From positions 3,872,501 through 3,936,500 of the forward strand of contig NZ_CP107942.1 of the NCBI RefSeq assembly GCF_036053395.1: a stretch of DNA of 64,000 bases. The letters run 5' to 3'. Every line of letters begins with the position of its first letter. The first letter of the stretch is position 1. Made by a program: the position numbers and the translations under genes. Below the pieces are notes generated by a model. It ran no database searches, was not told the DNA's origin, and worked only from the letters and a program-made list of their open reading frames with translations. Below are positions 49,207 through 57,390 of the stretch, one piece after another. This DNA is from Actinoplanes sp. NBC_00393. Lineage in GTDB: Bacteria > Actinomycetota > Actinomycetes > Mycobacteriales > Micromonosporaceae.

Positions 49207-50135
49207 GCGACAGCCTCCAGCAGGTCGAGGTGCGCGCGGGTCAGTGCGATCGGGTCGGCGTCGGCTAGTTCGAGCAGTTCGTGGCCGCCCCACTCGCTGA
49301 CCACCGCGCCGTCGTATCCCGCCCCGGCGAGCGCGGCGATCCAGGCGCCGTGCGGTTCGCGGACCGTCTCGAGGTCGGTGTCCCAGAACTTGGCGTGCGC
49401 GTGGACCACAGCGGGCAGCACATGCGCCCAGTCGGCCGGCTGCGTGGTGCCGCACCGGCCGAGGACGCCGGCCACCAGCATCGTCTGCATCGGGTTGCCC
49501 GCGACGATGCCGAGCGCCTCGCCCATCCTCCCGCGGGCCCGGTACACCGCGTCGACCGCCTCGCCCGGCAGGCCCAGCCGCAGCAGCGCGGTGCGCAGCC
49601 CGCCCGGCAGCTCCGGCGTGGTCAGGCTGAAGTCCAGCGTGAATCCCAGGTACGGGCTGCCGGTCTCCGCCCGCAGGGCGAGGACCTCCAGGACCGCCGG
49701 CGCGTCGGGCGCGGTGGTGCCCTGGATCTCGAACGTGAGCACGACACCGTTGGCCTCGGCCGCTACCAGAGCCCGCCGCAGCAGCCCGGGCGCCATGCCC
49801 AGGGTTGCGCGGACCACCGGGAAGCCGAGCCGGGCGGCCGCCTCGATCTGCGGCAGGAGCTCGTCGAACGCCTCGTCCTCGCTCAGCACCCGGCCGGCGT
49901 GCCGGTACAGATCGGTATAGACGCCCAGCGCCGCCGGCCGCAGCCCGAGCCGGTCCACCGCGTCACGCCAGTCCCGTTCGTCCGCCGGGTCCAGCTGCGG
50001 GAAGCCCCGCCAACTCTGGTGCCCGATCACCTCGATCGCCGGACCGCACTTGGCGACCTGTTCCAGCAGCTCGACCGGGGTGGCGCCGAAGCGCCACAGC
50101 GGCGTCAGCGAGAACAGCGTCGTCCCGAAGATCAC
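49203..50135 (-). CDS. Putative C-glycoside deglycosidase alpha subunit, copy 3 (TIM barrel, variant metal site)
   Basis: The GTG at 50135 overlaps the Gfo/Idh/MocA stop (GTGA); 310 residues. Metal-site candidates: Glu136 in 'LTFEIQGTT', Asp168 in 'FTLDFSL', His247 in 'VVHAHAKFWD' and Glu281 in 'VVSEWGGHE'. The His that follows the first Glu in copies 1 and 2 (E-x-H) is Gln138 here. This may alter catalysis or substrate. The pairing with DUF6379 copy 3 and the rest of the site argue for the same general class. It is the first deglycosidase-type gene after the transporter and dehydrogenase. Confidence 0.78.
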   Translation of the reverse strand: MIFGTTLFSLTPLWRFGATPVELLEQVAKCGPAIEVIGHQSWRGFPQLDPADERDWRDAVDRLGLRPAALGVYTDLYRHAGRVLSEDEAFDELLPQIEAAARLGFPVVRATLGMAPGLLRRALVAAEANGVVLTFEIQGTTAPDAPAVLEVLALRAETGSPYLGFTLDFSLTTPELPGGLRTALLRLGLPGEAVDAVYRARGRMGEALGIVAGNPMQTMLVAGVLGRCGTTQPADWAHVLPAVVHAHAKFWDTDLETVREPHGAWIAALAGAGYDGAVVSEWGGHELLELADADPIALTRAHLDLLEAVA

Positions 50136-51199
50136 GAGACGACCTCCACCCACTGCGCGGTCCGCGACGACTCCAGGACGGCCGCGGTGATCCGGGCCGC
50201 GCGCAGCCCGTCGGCGAAGGTGGGCAGCCCGTCCGGCTGACCGCCGGCCAGCGCCGCGTAGGTGTCGGCGACGAACGCGTCGAAGCAGTCCTGGTAGCCC
50301 TGCGGGTGCCCGGCCGGCAGCACGCCGGGGAACTCGGTGGTCGCGCCGCGCAGGTGCACCTGGTTGACGTCGCGGCCGCCGATCCACAGCGACTCCGGGT
50401 TCTCCTGGTCGAAGCTGAGCGACTCGGCCGCCGCGTCGACGGAGAACCACAGCCGGTTCTTGCGGCCGGGGCTGACCTGGCTGACGGTCAGCGTGCCGGT
50501 GGCGCCGCGGTCGGTCTCGAAGAGCACGACGGCGGCGTCCTCGGTGGTCACGGCCCGGCCGTTGCGTTCCGGGACGGCGACCACGGTGCGGGCCGCGAGC
50601 CGGGCGATGCGGTGGCCGGTGACGAACTCGACCAGGTCGCACCAGTGCACGCCGATGTCGGCGAACGCCCGCGACGGGCCGCCGGCGGCCGCGTCGACGC
50701 GCCAGTTGTCGTCGTTCTCCTCGGCGAGCCAGTCCTGCAGGTAGGAGCCGTGCAGTAGGCGTACCGGGCCGGTCTGCCCGCCGGCCACCCTGGCGCGTGC
50801 GGTGCGCACGGTCGGGTAGAAGCGGTAGACGAACGGCACGGTCGCGGTCACCCCGGCGGCCCGGGCCCGTTCGACCAGGTCCTCGGCCTCGGCCGGGTCG
50901 ACCGCGAGGGGCTTCTCGCAGACGACCGACTTGCCGGCGTCGATGGCGGCCCGCACCAGCGGGGCGTGGGTGGCGTTCGGGGTGCAGATGTGGACGACGT
51001 CGATGTCGTCGGCGTTCATCAGCTCGTCGACCGTGGCCACCGACGCCTCGGCGTCCAGGCGCTCGGCTCCGGCCCGCGAGGACTCGGGCGACGATCCCAG
51101 GACCCGGGCGACGGTGCCGCCTGCCCGGCGAATGGCGCGTGCGTGCACAGCGCCCATGAACCCGGTGCCGACGATGCCGGCACGGACGCGATCGGCCAC
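50132..51199 (-). CDS. Gfo/Idh/MocA-family NAD(P)-dependent oxidoreductase
   Basis: The GTG at 51199 has AAGGAGG eight bases upstream; 355 residues. Rossmann motif 'AGIVGTGFMGAVHARAI', 'VVHICTPNATHAPLV', the catalytic Lys in 'SVVCEKPLAV' (about residue 96), and 'FADIGVHWCDLVEFVTG' with the D-x-x-x-H pattern (about 176-186). The family includes sugar 3-dehydrogenases, among them DgpA-type enzymes that oxidise C3 of C-glucosides before cleavage. It sits between the importer and deglycosidase pair 3. It is thus a second possible 3-keto-forming enzyme besides the two GMC proteins. Confidence 0.88.
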   Translation of the reverse strand: MADRVRAGIVGTGFMGAVHARAIRRAGGTVARVLGSSPESSRAGAERLDAEASVATVDELMNADDIDVVHICTPNATHAPLVRAAIDAGKSVVCEKPLAVDPAEAEDLVERARAAGVTATVPFVYRFYPTVRTARARVAGGQTGPVRLLHGSYLQDWLAEENDDNWRVDAAAGGPSRAFADIGVHWCDLVEFVTGHRIARLAARTVVAVPERNGRAVTTEDAAVVLFETDRGATGTLTVSQVSPGRKNRLWFSVDAAAESLSFDQENPESLWIGGRDVNQVHLRGATTEFPGVLPAGHPQGYQDCFDAFVADTYAALAGGQPDGLPTFADGLRAARITAAVLESSRTAQWVEVVS

Positions 51200-51267
51200 T
51201 TGCGGCCTCCTTCAGGGTGCATTCGACCAGGCCCACGTCGCAGGTGGGCCGGAATGAGGGGGAAGAG

Positions 51268-52101
51268 CTACTTCACGCCGCCGGCGAACCCCTGGATGAA
51301 CTTCTTCTGGGCGAACAGGTAGAAGCCGAGGATCGGGATCATCGAGATGATCACGATGGCGAAGATCTTGTTCCAGGCCGAGACCAGGGAGCCGACGTAG
51401 TAGTACATCGACACGGTCAGGGTCTGGTAGTCGGAGCCGCCCAGGAAGATCAGGGCGGTGAAGAAGTCGTTCCAGACGATCAGGCCGGTCAGGATCGCCA
51501 CGGTGCCGGTGGCCGGGGCCATCAGCGGCAGCACGATGCGCAGGAAGACCCGGCCGGGGCCGGCGCCGTCGATGGCGGCCGCCTCCTCGTAGTCACGCGG
51601 CAGCGCCCGGAAGAACCCGGCGTAGAGGAACACCGCGAGCGGCATCAGCGTGCCGGCGTACAGGACGATCATGCCCCAGGGGGTGCCGACCAGGCCCATC
51701 GTGCGGGCGCCGATGTAGAGCGGGATGATGCCCAACTGGGCGGGCAGGATGATCGCGATGAGGAACAGGTAGAACGCGATCGAGCTCCAGCGGCGGGTGC
51801 TGCGGGCCAGGACGTACGCGGCCAACGAGCCGAACGCGACCAGGCCGAGAATGCTCCCGACCGTGATCATCACGCTGTTGACCAGGCTGAACAGGATGTT
51901 GTTGTCACCGCTGGTGGTCAGCACGTCGGTGAAGTTGGCGACCGTCGGCCGGCTCGGCAGCGCCGAGGACGTCGTGGTCAGCAGCTCCTCGTCGGGCTTG
52001 AGGGCGGTGGCGAGCAGGAAGTAGAAGGGCATCAGGCCGATCAGCGCGGCGATCCAGACGAGCACCTCACGCAGGAACGTGGCCTTGGTGTAGCGGAACA
52101 A
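51268..52101 (-). CDS. ABC sugar importer permease (MalG-like)
   Basis: A TTG start at 52101 is supported by GGGAGGGG five bases upstream; 277 residues. Six membrane helices and the EAA loop 'YEEAAAIDGAGPGRVFLRIVLP' (first 20 residues; about 170-190) that contacts the ATPase. It ends 'KKFIQGFAGGVK', typical of CUT1 permeases. No ATPase gene is in the operon, as is usual for actinobacteria that share MsiK. Partner of the permease at 52114-53061. Confidence 0.92.
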   Translation of the reverse strand: MFRYTKATFLREVLVWIAALIGLMPFYFLLATALKPDEELLTTTSSALPSRPTVANFTDVLTTSGDNNILFSLVNSVMITVGSILGLVAFGSLAAYVLARSTRRWSSIAFYLFLIAIILPAQLGIIPLYIGARTMGLVGTPWGMIVLYAGTLMPLAVFLYAGFFRALPRDYEEAAAIDGAGPGRVFLRIVLPLMAPATGTVAILTGLIVWNDFFTALIFLGGSDYQTLTVSMYYYVGSLVSAWNKIFAIVIISMIPILGFYLFAQKKFIQGFAGGVK

Positions 52102-52113
52102 GTGAACCCCTCC

Positions 52114-53061
52114 CTACGTGCGGTCTCGGGTGGCGGCCTGCTGCAGCGCCGAGAAGACGAGGATGATGGCGGTCAGCATCAGCGCGAGCGCCGCACCGAA
52201 TCCGAAGTTGCTCAGCGCGAAGGTCTCCTTGTAGACCTGGGTCGCCAGCGTCTCGGTCGCTCCGCCGGGCCCGCCGCCGGTCAGCGCCATCACCTGGTCG
52301 AAGACCCGCAGACCCTGGACCAGCATGAGCGTCCCGGCGATCGCCGTGGAAGCGCGGATCGAGGGAAGCGTGATGTGCCAGAACCGCCCCCAGGTGCCGG
52401 CGCCGTCGAGCGCGCCCGCCTCCTCGATCTCCGGCGGCACGGTGGCCAGGCCGGCCAGGTAGATGACCATGACGAGGCCGGTGGTCTGCCAGACCATCAC
52501 GATCAGGACCGCCCAGAGCGCCAGGCCGGGCTCGGCCAGCCAGGGCCGCTGCCAGTCCTCGCGGCCGAGCCAGCCGAGGAACTGGTTGATCGGGCCGTTG
52601 AAGTCGAAGATGAACTTCCAGATGTACGAGACCGCGAGCGGGCTGAGCACCACCGGCATGAAGATCAGCACCCGGAGCAGGTACCGCGACTTCAGGGTCC
52701 GGTTGAGCGCCAGCGCCAGCATCAGTCCGAACACGTTGGTCAGGACGAGGAAGCCGAACGCCAGGAACAGCGTGTTCTTCAGCGAGCCGAGCAGCGTCGG
52801 ATCGTCGATGATCTTCCGGAAGTTCTCCAGGCCGATGAAGTCGAACGCGCCGACCCCGGTCCAGTTGGTGAAGGCGTAGAACGCGCCGCCGGCCGTGGCC
52901 ACGTAGTGGACCAGGACGACCATGAGGACCGCGGGAAGGGCCCACCACCAGTGGCCGTACGAGATCAGGGGCCGGACCCGCCGGGGGCGGATGTCGCCGC
53001 CCCCGGCTCCCTGTTCGGGAGAGACTTCGCGCACGGTCTCAGTCTCGGTGCTCGCCGGCAT
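52114..53061 (-). CDS. ABC sugar importer permease (MalF-like)
   Basis: The ATG at 53061 gives 315 residues; an upstream in-frame ATG at 53079 lies within the binding-protein gene and is less likely. An N-terminal cytosolic tail of about 30 residues precedes six helices. The EAA loop reads 'PPEIEEAGALDGAGTWGRFW' (about 205-225), and 'GGPGGATETLATQVYKETF' is characteristic of CUT1 MalF-type subunits. It lies 2 nt after the binding-protein stop. The substrate is likely a glycoside or oligosaccharide, judged from the operon. Confidence 0.92.
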   Translation of the reverse strand: MPASTETETVREVSPEQGAGGGDIRPRRVRPLISYGHWWWALPAVLMVVLVHYVATAGGAFYAFTNWTGVGAFDFIGLENFRKIIDDPTLLGSLKNTLFLAFGFLVLTNVFGLMLALALNRTLKSRYLLRVLIFMPVVLSPLAVSYIWKFIFDFNGPINQFLGWLGREDWQRPWLAEPGLALWAVLIVMVWQTTGLVMVIYLAGLATVPPEIEEAGALDGAGTWGRFWHITLPSIRASTAIAGTLMLVQGLRVFDQVMALTGGGPGGATETLATQVYKETFALSNFGFGAALALMLTAIILVFSALQQAATRDRT

Positions 53062-53063
53062 GA

Positions 53064-54365
53064 CTACTTGCTGTCCCATGCCTTGTCCACGGCCGCGAGG
53101 ACGGACGCGGCGTCGCCGCGGCCCGCGATCAAGCCCTGCAGGCCCTTCGACAGCTGGTCGTAGACCGACGGGTTCGGCCACGACAGGTTCGGCAGCGGGG
53201 CGTAGTCGCCGCCGGCCAGCAGGTCCTTCACCGTGGCGTACTGCGGGGCGAGTTCGGCGCCCTCGACCCCGCTGATCGGCACCTGGCCCTCGATCTTGGT
53301 GAACTCGGCCGCGTTCTCCGGCTTGGCGAGCCACTCCAGGAAGGTCTGCGCGGCCTTCTTCTGCTCGGCGTCCGCCTTGGCGTTGATCGACATGGCGTAG
53401 TTCGGGCTGGCCAGCAGGTACTGCTTACCACCGGCGGCCGGCGGGAAGGCCCGGATCTCCAGGGTGACACCCTCGGCGTTGTTCATGATCTCGGTGGCCG
53501 AGCCGCCCGGCGCGAAGGCGCTGAGCGACGTGCCGCGGGCCAGACCCTGGGTGATGGCGTCGAAGCCACCGCCGGCGGCGCCCTTCTGGAAGCAGCCGCC
53601 CTTGTTCATCTGCTCGATGGTGGCGACGACGTCCTTCCAGCCCGCGTCCTGCGCGAAGCTGACCTTGCCGTCGGCACGCTGCTGGTTCCAGTCCGGCGTC
53701 TGGGCGTACACCCGGCTGGCCGACAGCGACATCGCCATCAGGCCGACGTTCGGCGGGGCCGAACCGGCCAGGGCGACCAGCGACTTGCCCTTGCCCGTCA
53801 GGTCCTGGCAGAGGCTCAGCATCGCGGTCGCGTCGGCCGGGAACTGGGCGCCGGCCTCGGTGGCCGCGCCGCTGTTCCACACGATGCCGACCGGGACGAT
53901 GTCGGTCGGCTGCGCGTAGGTCTTGCCGTCCTGCTCGAGCAGAGCCTTGTAGGCATCCGGCACGACGGCGGTGGAGCCGGCGCTCAACGGCTCGAGCAGG
54001 CCGGCCTCGGCGAGCGGGAGAACCGCGTAGTCCTGGCCCCGGCCGGGCGCGACGACCATCAGGTCCGCGGCGTTGCCGCCCTGCAACTGGGTGCGCAGCG
54101 AGGTGCCGTAGCTGTCGTTGGGGAGCTTGCGGGCGTCGATCGCGACGCCGGTCTCCGCGGTGTACTTCTTGGCGAGCGCCTCGTACGGGCTCTCGGTGGT
54201 CGTCGAGGTGGGGAACAGGAAGCTGAAGCCCTGCTTGTCCCCGCTGCCGGAGTCGCCGCCGGCGTCGCCGCTGGTGCTGCAGGCGGAAAGCGACAGAGCG
54301 CCGGCGAGGGGTACCGCCACGAGGGCGCTGAGGCGGCGGCGTATCCCGGAGTTCTGCTTTGTCAT
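53064..54365 (-). CDS. ABC sugar importer substrate-binding lipoprotein
   Basis: A 433-residue protein. Lipoprotein signal with lipobox 'LSAC', Cys29, then a Gly/Ser-rich linker and a two-lobe extracellular solute-binding fold (cluster B type; 'TGVAIDARKLPNDSYGTSLRTQLQGGNAADLMVV' region begins at about 72). The C-terminus 'AGRGDAASVLAAVDKAWDSK' is typical of CUT1 binding proteins. GAAAGG nine bases before the ATG. First gene of the long operon, transcribed from the 54.4-54.66 kb spacer, which carries a ROK-type operator. Confidence 0.92.
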   Translation of the reverse strand: MTKQNSGIRRRLSALVAVPLAGALSLSACSTSGDAGGDSGSGDKQGFSFLFPTSTTTESPYEALAKKYTAETGVAIDARKLPNDSYGTSLRTQLQGGNAADLMVVAPGRGQDYAVLPLAEAGLLEPLSAGSTAVVPDAYKALLEQDGKTYAQPTDIVPVGIVWNSGAATEAGAQFPADATAMLSLCQDLTGKGKSLVALAGSAPPNVGLMAMSLSASRVYAQTPDWNQQRADGKVSFAQDAGWKDVVATIEQMNKGGCFQKGAAGGGFDAITQGLARGTSLSAFAPGGSATEIMNNAEGVTLEIRAFPPAAGGKQYLLASPNYAMSINAKADAEQKKAAQTFLEWLAKPENAAEFTKIEGQVPISGVEGAELAPQYATVKDLLAGGDYAPLPNLSWPNPSVYDQLSKGLQGLIAGRGDAASVLAAVDKAWDSK

Positions 54366-54470
54366 ATCGGAGCCTTTCGTGACGGACTTCCGTGAGCGGC
54401 GCGAGGGGATTCGCCGCTGAAGCCACGCTCTGTTTCAGAGCTGTGACACCGCCGTGACGGCTGTCACCAG

Positions 54471-54493
54471 CTTCTGCAGACAAGCGGAAGAAG
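54471..54493. promoter_or_regulatory. Candidate ROK-repressor operator, site 1 (operon promoter region)
   Basis: On the minus (coding) strand this reads CTTCTTC-N9-GCAGAAG. It matches site 2 before the ROK gene at 19 of 23 positions, including CTTCTTCCG and TGCAGAAG. A TTGACT -35-like hexamer (54497-54492) directly abuts it, so a bound repressor would cover the promoter spacer. It lies about 106 bp upstream of the binding-protein start. The -10 is weak (GAAGCT at 17-bp spacing). Confidence 0.65.
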
Positions 54494-54661
54494 TCAACGA
54501 AATGAAGACTAAAGACCGCTGATGCCAGGCATAATTCTGACCGATGATCGGGACCTCACGAGAGCCACTTGGCGCGATTGCCGACCGGGTTGTGCCTGCT
54601 CAGCGCAGCAGAAAGAGCCGGACAGCGGGAGAGCCGGCCGGCGGTGGGGTGACGCGGTGGA

Positions 54662-55936
54662 TCAGCCGCCGGCCAATTCCGGCCGTCCGGCCGGTGACGA
54701 GAACGGCAGCCATTCGGACATGCGTTCCGGCGTGAAGAGCTCGTCCAGCACCAGATGCACGGCGCCGGCGAGGCCGGTCGCCTCGCCCAGATTCGACAGT
54801 TCGATCCGCAGCGTACGGGTGGCGAGCGGCAGACTCCGGCGATAGACCGACTCGCGGATCGCGGCGAGCACGAAGTCCCCCGCCTGCGCGACGCCACCGC
54901 CGAGCACCACCAGGCCCGGGTTGTAGAAGCTGACCAGCGTGGCCAGGGTGTCGCCGACCAGCCGTCCGGTGCGCGCCAGCAGCGCCCGCGACGCCGGGTC
55001 GCCGCGGTCTGCCGCCGCCGTGACATCCGCGGCGGTGATGTCGCCCTGCGCCGCCAGGATCCCGGCCAGCAGGGCGCTCTCCCCGGTCTCGGCCAGCCGG
55101 CGGGCGTCGCGTGCCATGGCGGCGCCGCTGGCCACCGCCTCCAGGCAGCCGACGTTGCCGCACCGGCAGACGATCTCGGCGGCCTGTGCCACCGCGATGT
55201 GCCCGATGTCGCCGGCGCAGCCGTTGGTGCCGCGGTGCAGCCGGCGCCCGGAGACCAGGCCGGCGCCGATGCCCGTACCGATCTTCACGAACAGCATGTC
55301 GTCGATCGCCGCGTACACCGGATCCGAGCGCAGCTCGCCCAGTGCCAGCAGGTTCACGTCGTTGTCCACCCAGACCGGGGCCGCGAAGCGCCGCGACAGC
55401 CGTTCCCGGATCGGGTAGCCGTCCCAGCCCGGCATGATCGGTGGGGACACCGGGAACCCGGTCGCGAACTCCACCGGGCCGGGCACCCCGACACCGATCC
55501 CCCACAGCGGCGGCGGGTCGGTCTGCTTCTCCAGCAGCTGGTCGATCAGCTCCTCGCTGCGCGCCAGCACGACTTCCGGGCCGTCGGCGATGTCGATGCG
55601 CTCCTCGGCACGGGCCAGGATCCGGCCGGTCAGGTCGGCGATGCCGACGACCATGCCGGTGGCCCCGCAGGCCACCCCGGCGACCAGACCGGCCTCCGCC
55701 CGCAGCCGCAACCGGCGCGGCGCCCGGCCTCCCGTGGAGGGCCCGAGACCCGCGGCGGCGACCAGACCGGCCGCCTCCAGCTCCGCCACCCGCTGCGAGA
55801 CGACGCTGCGGCCGAGCCCGATCTGCTGCACCAGCTGCGGTTGCGTCACCCCGTCACCGGAGCGGATCGCGTCCACGACGGCCGCCAGACCGTCCAATCG
55901 CTCGGCGGACTTGCCCGGCGGCACCATTCGACCCAT
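54662..55936 (-). CDS. ROK-family transcriptional repressor (NagC/XylR type)
   Basis: A 424-residue protein. Winged HTH at about 15-75 ('VTQPQLVQQIGLGRSVVSQRV') fused to a ROK sugar-kinase-like domain: 'GIGVGVPGPVEF', 'PVWVDNDVNLLALGE', the zinc motif 'CRCGNVGCLEAVASG' (intact CxCGxxGCxE), and 'LVVLGGGVAQAGDF'. It lies directly upstream of the glycoside operon in the same orientation, separated by 296 bp. It probably senses a sugar from that pathway. A TAGTAT -10 at 55943-55948 would place the transcript start at or next to the ATG, making the mRNA leaderless. Confidence 0.92.
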   Translation of the reverse strand: MGRMVPPGKSAERLDGLAAVVDAIRSGDGVTQPQLVQQIGLGRSVVSQRVAELEAAGLVAAAGLGPSTGGRAPRRLRLRAEAGLVAGVACGATGMVVGIADLTGRILARAEERIDIADGPEVVLARSEELIDQLLEKQTDPPPLWGIGVGVPGPVEFATGFPVSPPIMPGWDGYPIRERLSRRFAAPVWVDNDVNLLALGELRSDPVYAAIDDMLFVKIGTGIGAGLVSGRRLHRGTNGCAGDIGHIAVAQAAEIVCRCGNVGCLEAVASGAAMARDARRLAETGESALLAGILAAQGDITAADVTAAADRGDPASRALLARTGRLVGDTLATLVSFYNPGLVVLGGGVAQAGDFVLAAIRESVYRRSLPLATRTLRIELSNLGEATGLAGAVHLVLDELFTPERMSEWLPFSSPAGRPELAGG

Positions 55937-55942
55937 TGCCGC

Positions 55943-55948
55943 ATACTA
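55943..55948 (-). promoter_or_regulatory. -10 element of the ROK gene, probably leaderless
   Basis: On the minus strand TAGTAT ends 6 bp before the ATG at 55936, so initiation would fall at the start codon. No ribosome site is seen upstream of the ATG. The -35 region is occupied by operator site 2. Confidence 0.45.
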
Positions 55949-55953
55949 GCCAA

Positions 55954-55976
55954 CTTCTTCCGATGGCATGCAGAAG
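55954..55976. promoter_or_regulatory. Candidate ROK-repressor operator, site 2 (autoregulatory)
   Basis: The plus strand reads CTTCTTC-N9-GCAGAAG, an imperfect inverted repeat (6 of 7 arm positions pair). It is identical in both arms to site 1, though reversed relative to the genes. It overlaps the -35 region of the ROK promoter, which fits autorepression. Confidence 0.65.
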
Positions 55977-56008
55977 CGGCACCGCTCGCTGCTCGGCTTC
56001 GCCGTCGG

Positions 56009-56893
56009 TCAGCTCAGCGTCCGGAACGGGGCGAGCGTCGCACGGATCAGATCGGCCGCGCCCCAGTCGTCGTCGAACTGGGCCAGCACGGCCAGGTGCT
56101 GGCGCAGCTGAATGATCGGCATCCGGGCCTGCCAGCCGGCGTCGAGCGAGGTCAGCTCGGCGTAGCAGGCGAAGAATCGTTGCGCCTCGGGCGGCGGCGA
56201 GGTGGACCACACGTGGGCGAGGTCGACCTCCGCCCACATGTAGGACACCGCCGGGTCGATCAGCGCCGGCCGGCCGCCCGGGGTGGCCAGGAGGTTCTGG
56301 GTCCACAGGTCGCCGTGCGTCAGGCAGGCCGGGCGGTCCGGCAGCAGCTCGGGCAGACGCCTGCACAGCCGCTCCAGCGCCGCCCGGAAGCCGGCGTCAA
56401 GGGCTGCCTCGACGCGAGGTTGCCCGAGCCAGCGCAGCAGCCGATGCTCGGCGAAGAACGCGAAACCGTCCTCGCTCCAGGTGTTGATCTGCCGCCGGCG
56501 GCCCAGCCAGTTGTCGCGGTGCCATCCGAAGCGCGGGTGGACCGTACTCAGATGCAGGCCGGCCAGCGCATGCGCGAACTGCTCCCAGAAGCTCTCACTG
56601 CGCGGCCGCGGCCGCAGCACCGACAACACGAGCAGCTCCCGGTCCGCCCGGATCACCTCGGGCGTCGCCAGGCCGCCGAGCTCCCGCAGAGCCGTCAGCC
56701 CGTCGGCCTCCGCGGCGAAGACGTCACTGTCCGGCGTCTCGGCGAAGGCCTTGACGAACACCGGCGGCGCGTCCCGGCGGGTCGCGATGCCCGCGACCGC
56801 CGCCAGCCCTCCCGTCACCGGCTCGACCGTGACAGCATCGCCCATCCCGGCCCGATGCAGGCGGTCGAGGAGGAACGTCGCCGGGTCTCTCAC
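56009..56893 (-). CDS. Fructosamine-kinase / aminoglycoside-phosphotransferase-like protein
   Basis: The GTG at 56893 follows AGGAGGAG, so the ATG at 56914 is not used; 294 residues. Kinase-like fold: Lys in 'PPVFVKAFAE' (about 46), 'EADGLTALRELGGLATPEVI', the catalytic Brenner motif 'CLTHGDLWTQNLLAT' with Asp (about 190), and the metal Asp in 'ALIDPAVSYMWAEVDLA'. This matches the fructosamine-3-kinase family (PF03881), which phosphorylates protein-bound or free ketosamines. Single gene, convergent to nothing; it sits just upstream of the ROK gene. Confidence 0.85.
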   Translation of the reverse strand: MRDPATFLLDRLHRAGMGDAVTVEPVTGGLAAVAGIATRRDAPPVFVKAFAETPDSDVFAAEADGLTALRELGGLATPEVIRADRELLVLSVLRPRPRSESFWEQFAHALAGLHLSTVHPRFGWHRDNWLGRRRQINTWSEDGFAFFAEHRLLRWLGQPRVEAALDAGFRAALERLCRRLPELLPDRPACLTHGDLWTQNLLATPGGRPALIDPAVSYMWAEVDLAHVWSTSPPPEAQRFFACYAELTSLDAGWQARMPIIQLRQHLAVLAQFDDDWGAADLIRATLAPFRTLS

Positions 56894-57080
56894 GAAGGCT
56901 CCTCCTGTCCGCACCGCCAGTCCGCAAGATCGTAGGCGCCCGGCGCTATCTTCTGCTGCTCGCGTCTCCGGCGATCCGGCGCGCTGTCAGGTAGCGGAGG
57001 CACCCGGCGTAGCAAGCCCATACCGGCAGGGGGAAGACAGCGACGCGTTCCATTCCGCCGATGCCCAGGCCTGCCCCCTG

Positions 57081-57299
57081 TTACGCGAGGAAAAGGATGC
57101 TGCCGGCCACTCCGAGCAATCCGAGAGTCAGCGTCGCCGGCCGTAACCGAGCCGGCAGCGTGCTTTTGCGGGCGCATCCCAGGACCACCAATCCCGCGTT
57201 ACCGCACGCGAAGACGAACAATGCGCCGAGCAGGTGCATGTTCTCGTTGACATCGGCGGGAAGCGCCGCGCCTGCCGTGGCGACAATGGAAGATGGCAT
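57081..57299 (-). pseudogene. C-terminal remnant of a DUF998-like membrane protein
   Basis: About 72 codons encode two helices ('MHLLGALFVFACGNAGLVVLG' and 'LTLGLLGVAGSILFLA') separated by a basic loop, matching the last part of DUF998-type integral membrane proteins ('E-x-x-x-HLLGA'). The frame is open upstream to about 57370 but without the earlier helices. It may be a decayed gene cut off by the histidine kinase that ends at 57391. A genuine small membrane protein cannot be excluded. Confidence 0.4.
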
Positions 57300-57390
57300 G
57301 AGTCCGAGTACATCAACGGCGATGCCTCCGGGGCATTGCGGCAGAACCCCGTGATTCTGGTAGGGCCAGCCCTACCAAGCCGCGCCGGCA

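Noticed and set aside
51217..53163. A 648-codon plus-strand frame opposite the ABC permeases
   Set aside because: It is rich in Gln, Asp, Glu, Arg and Val with no domain pattern, and is antisense to two clear permease genes. It is a shadow frame of high-GC coding DNA.
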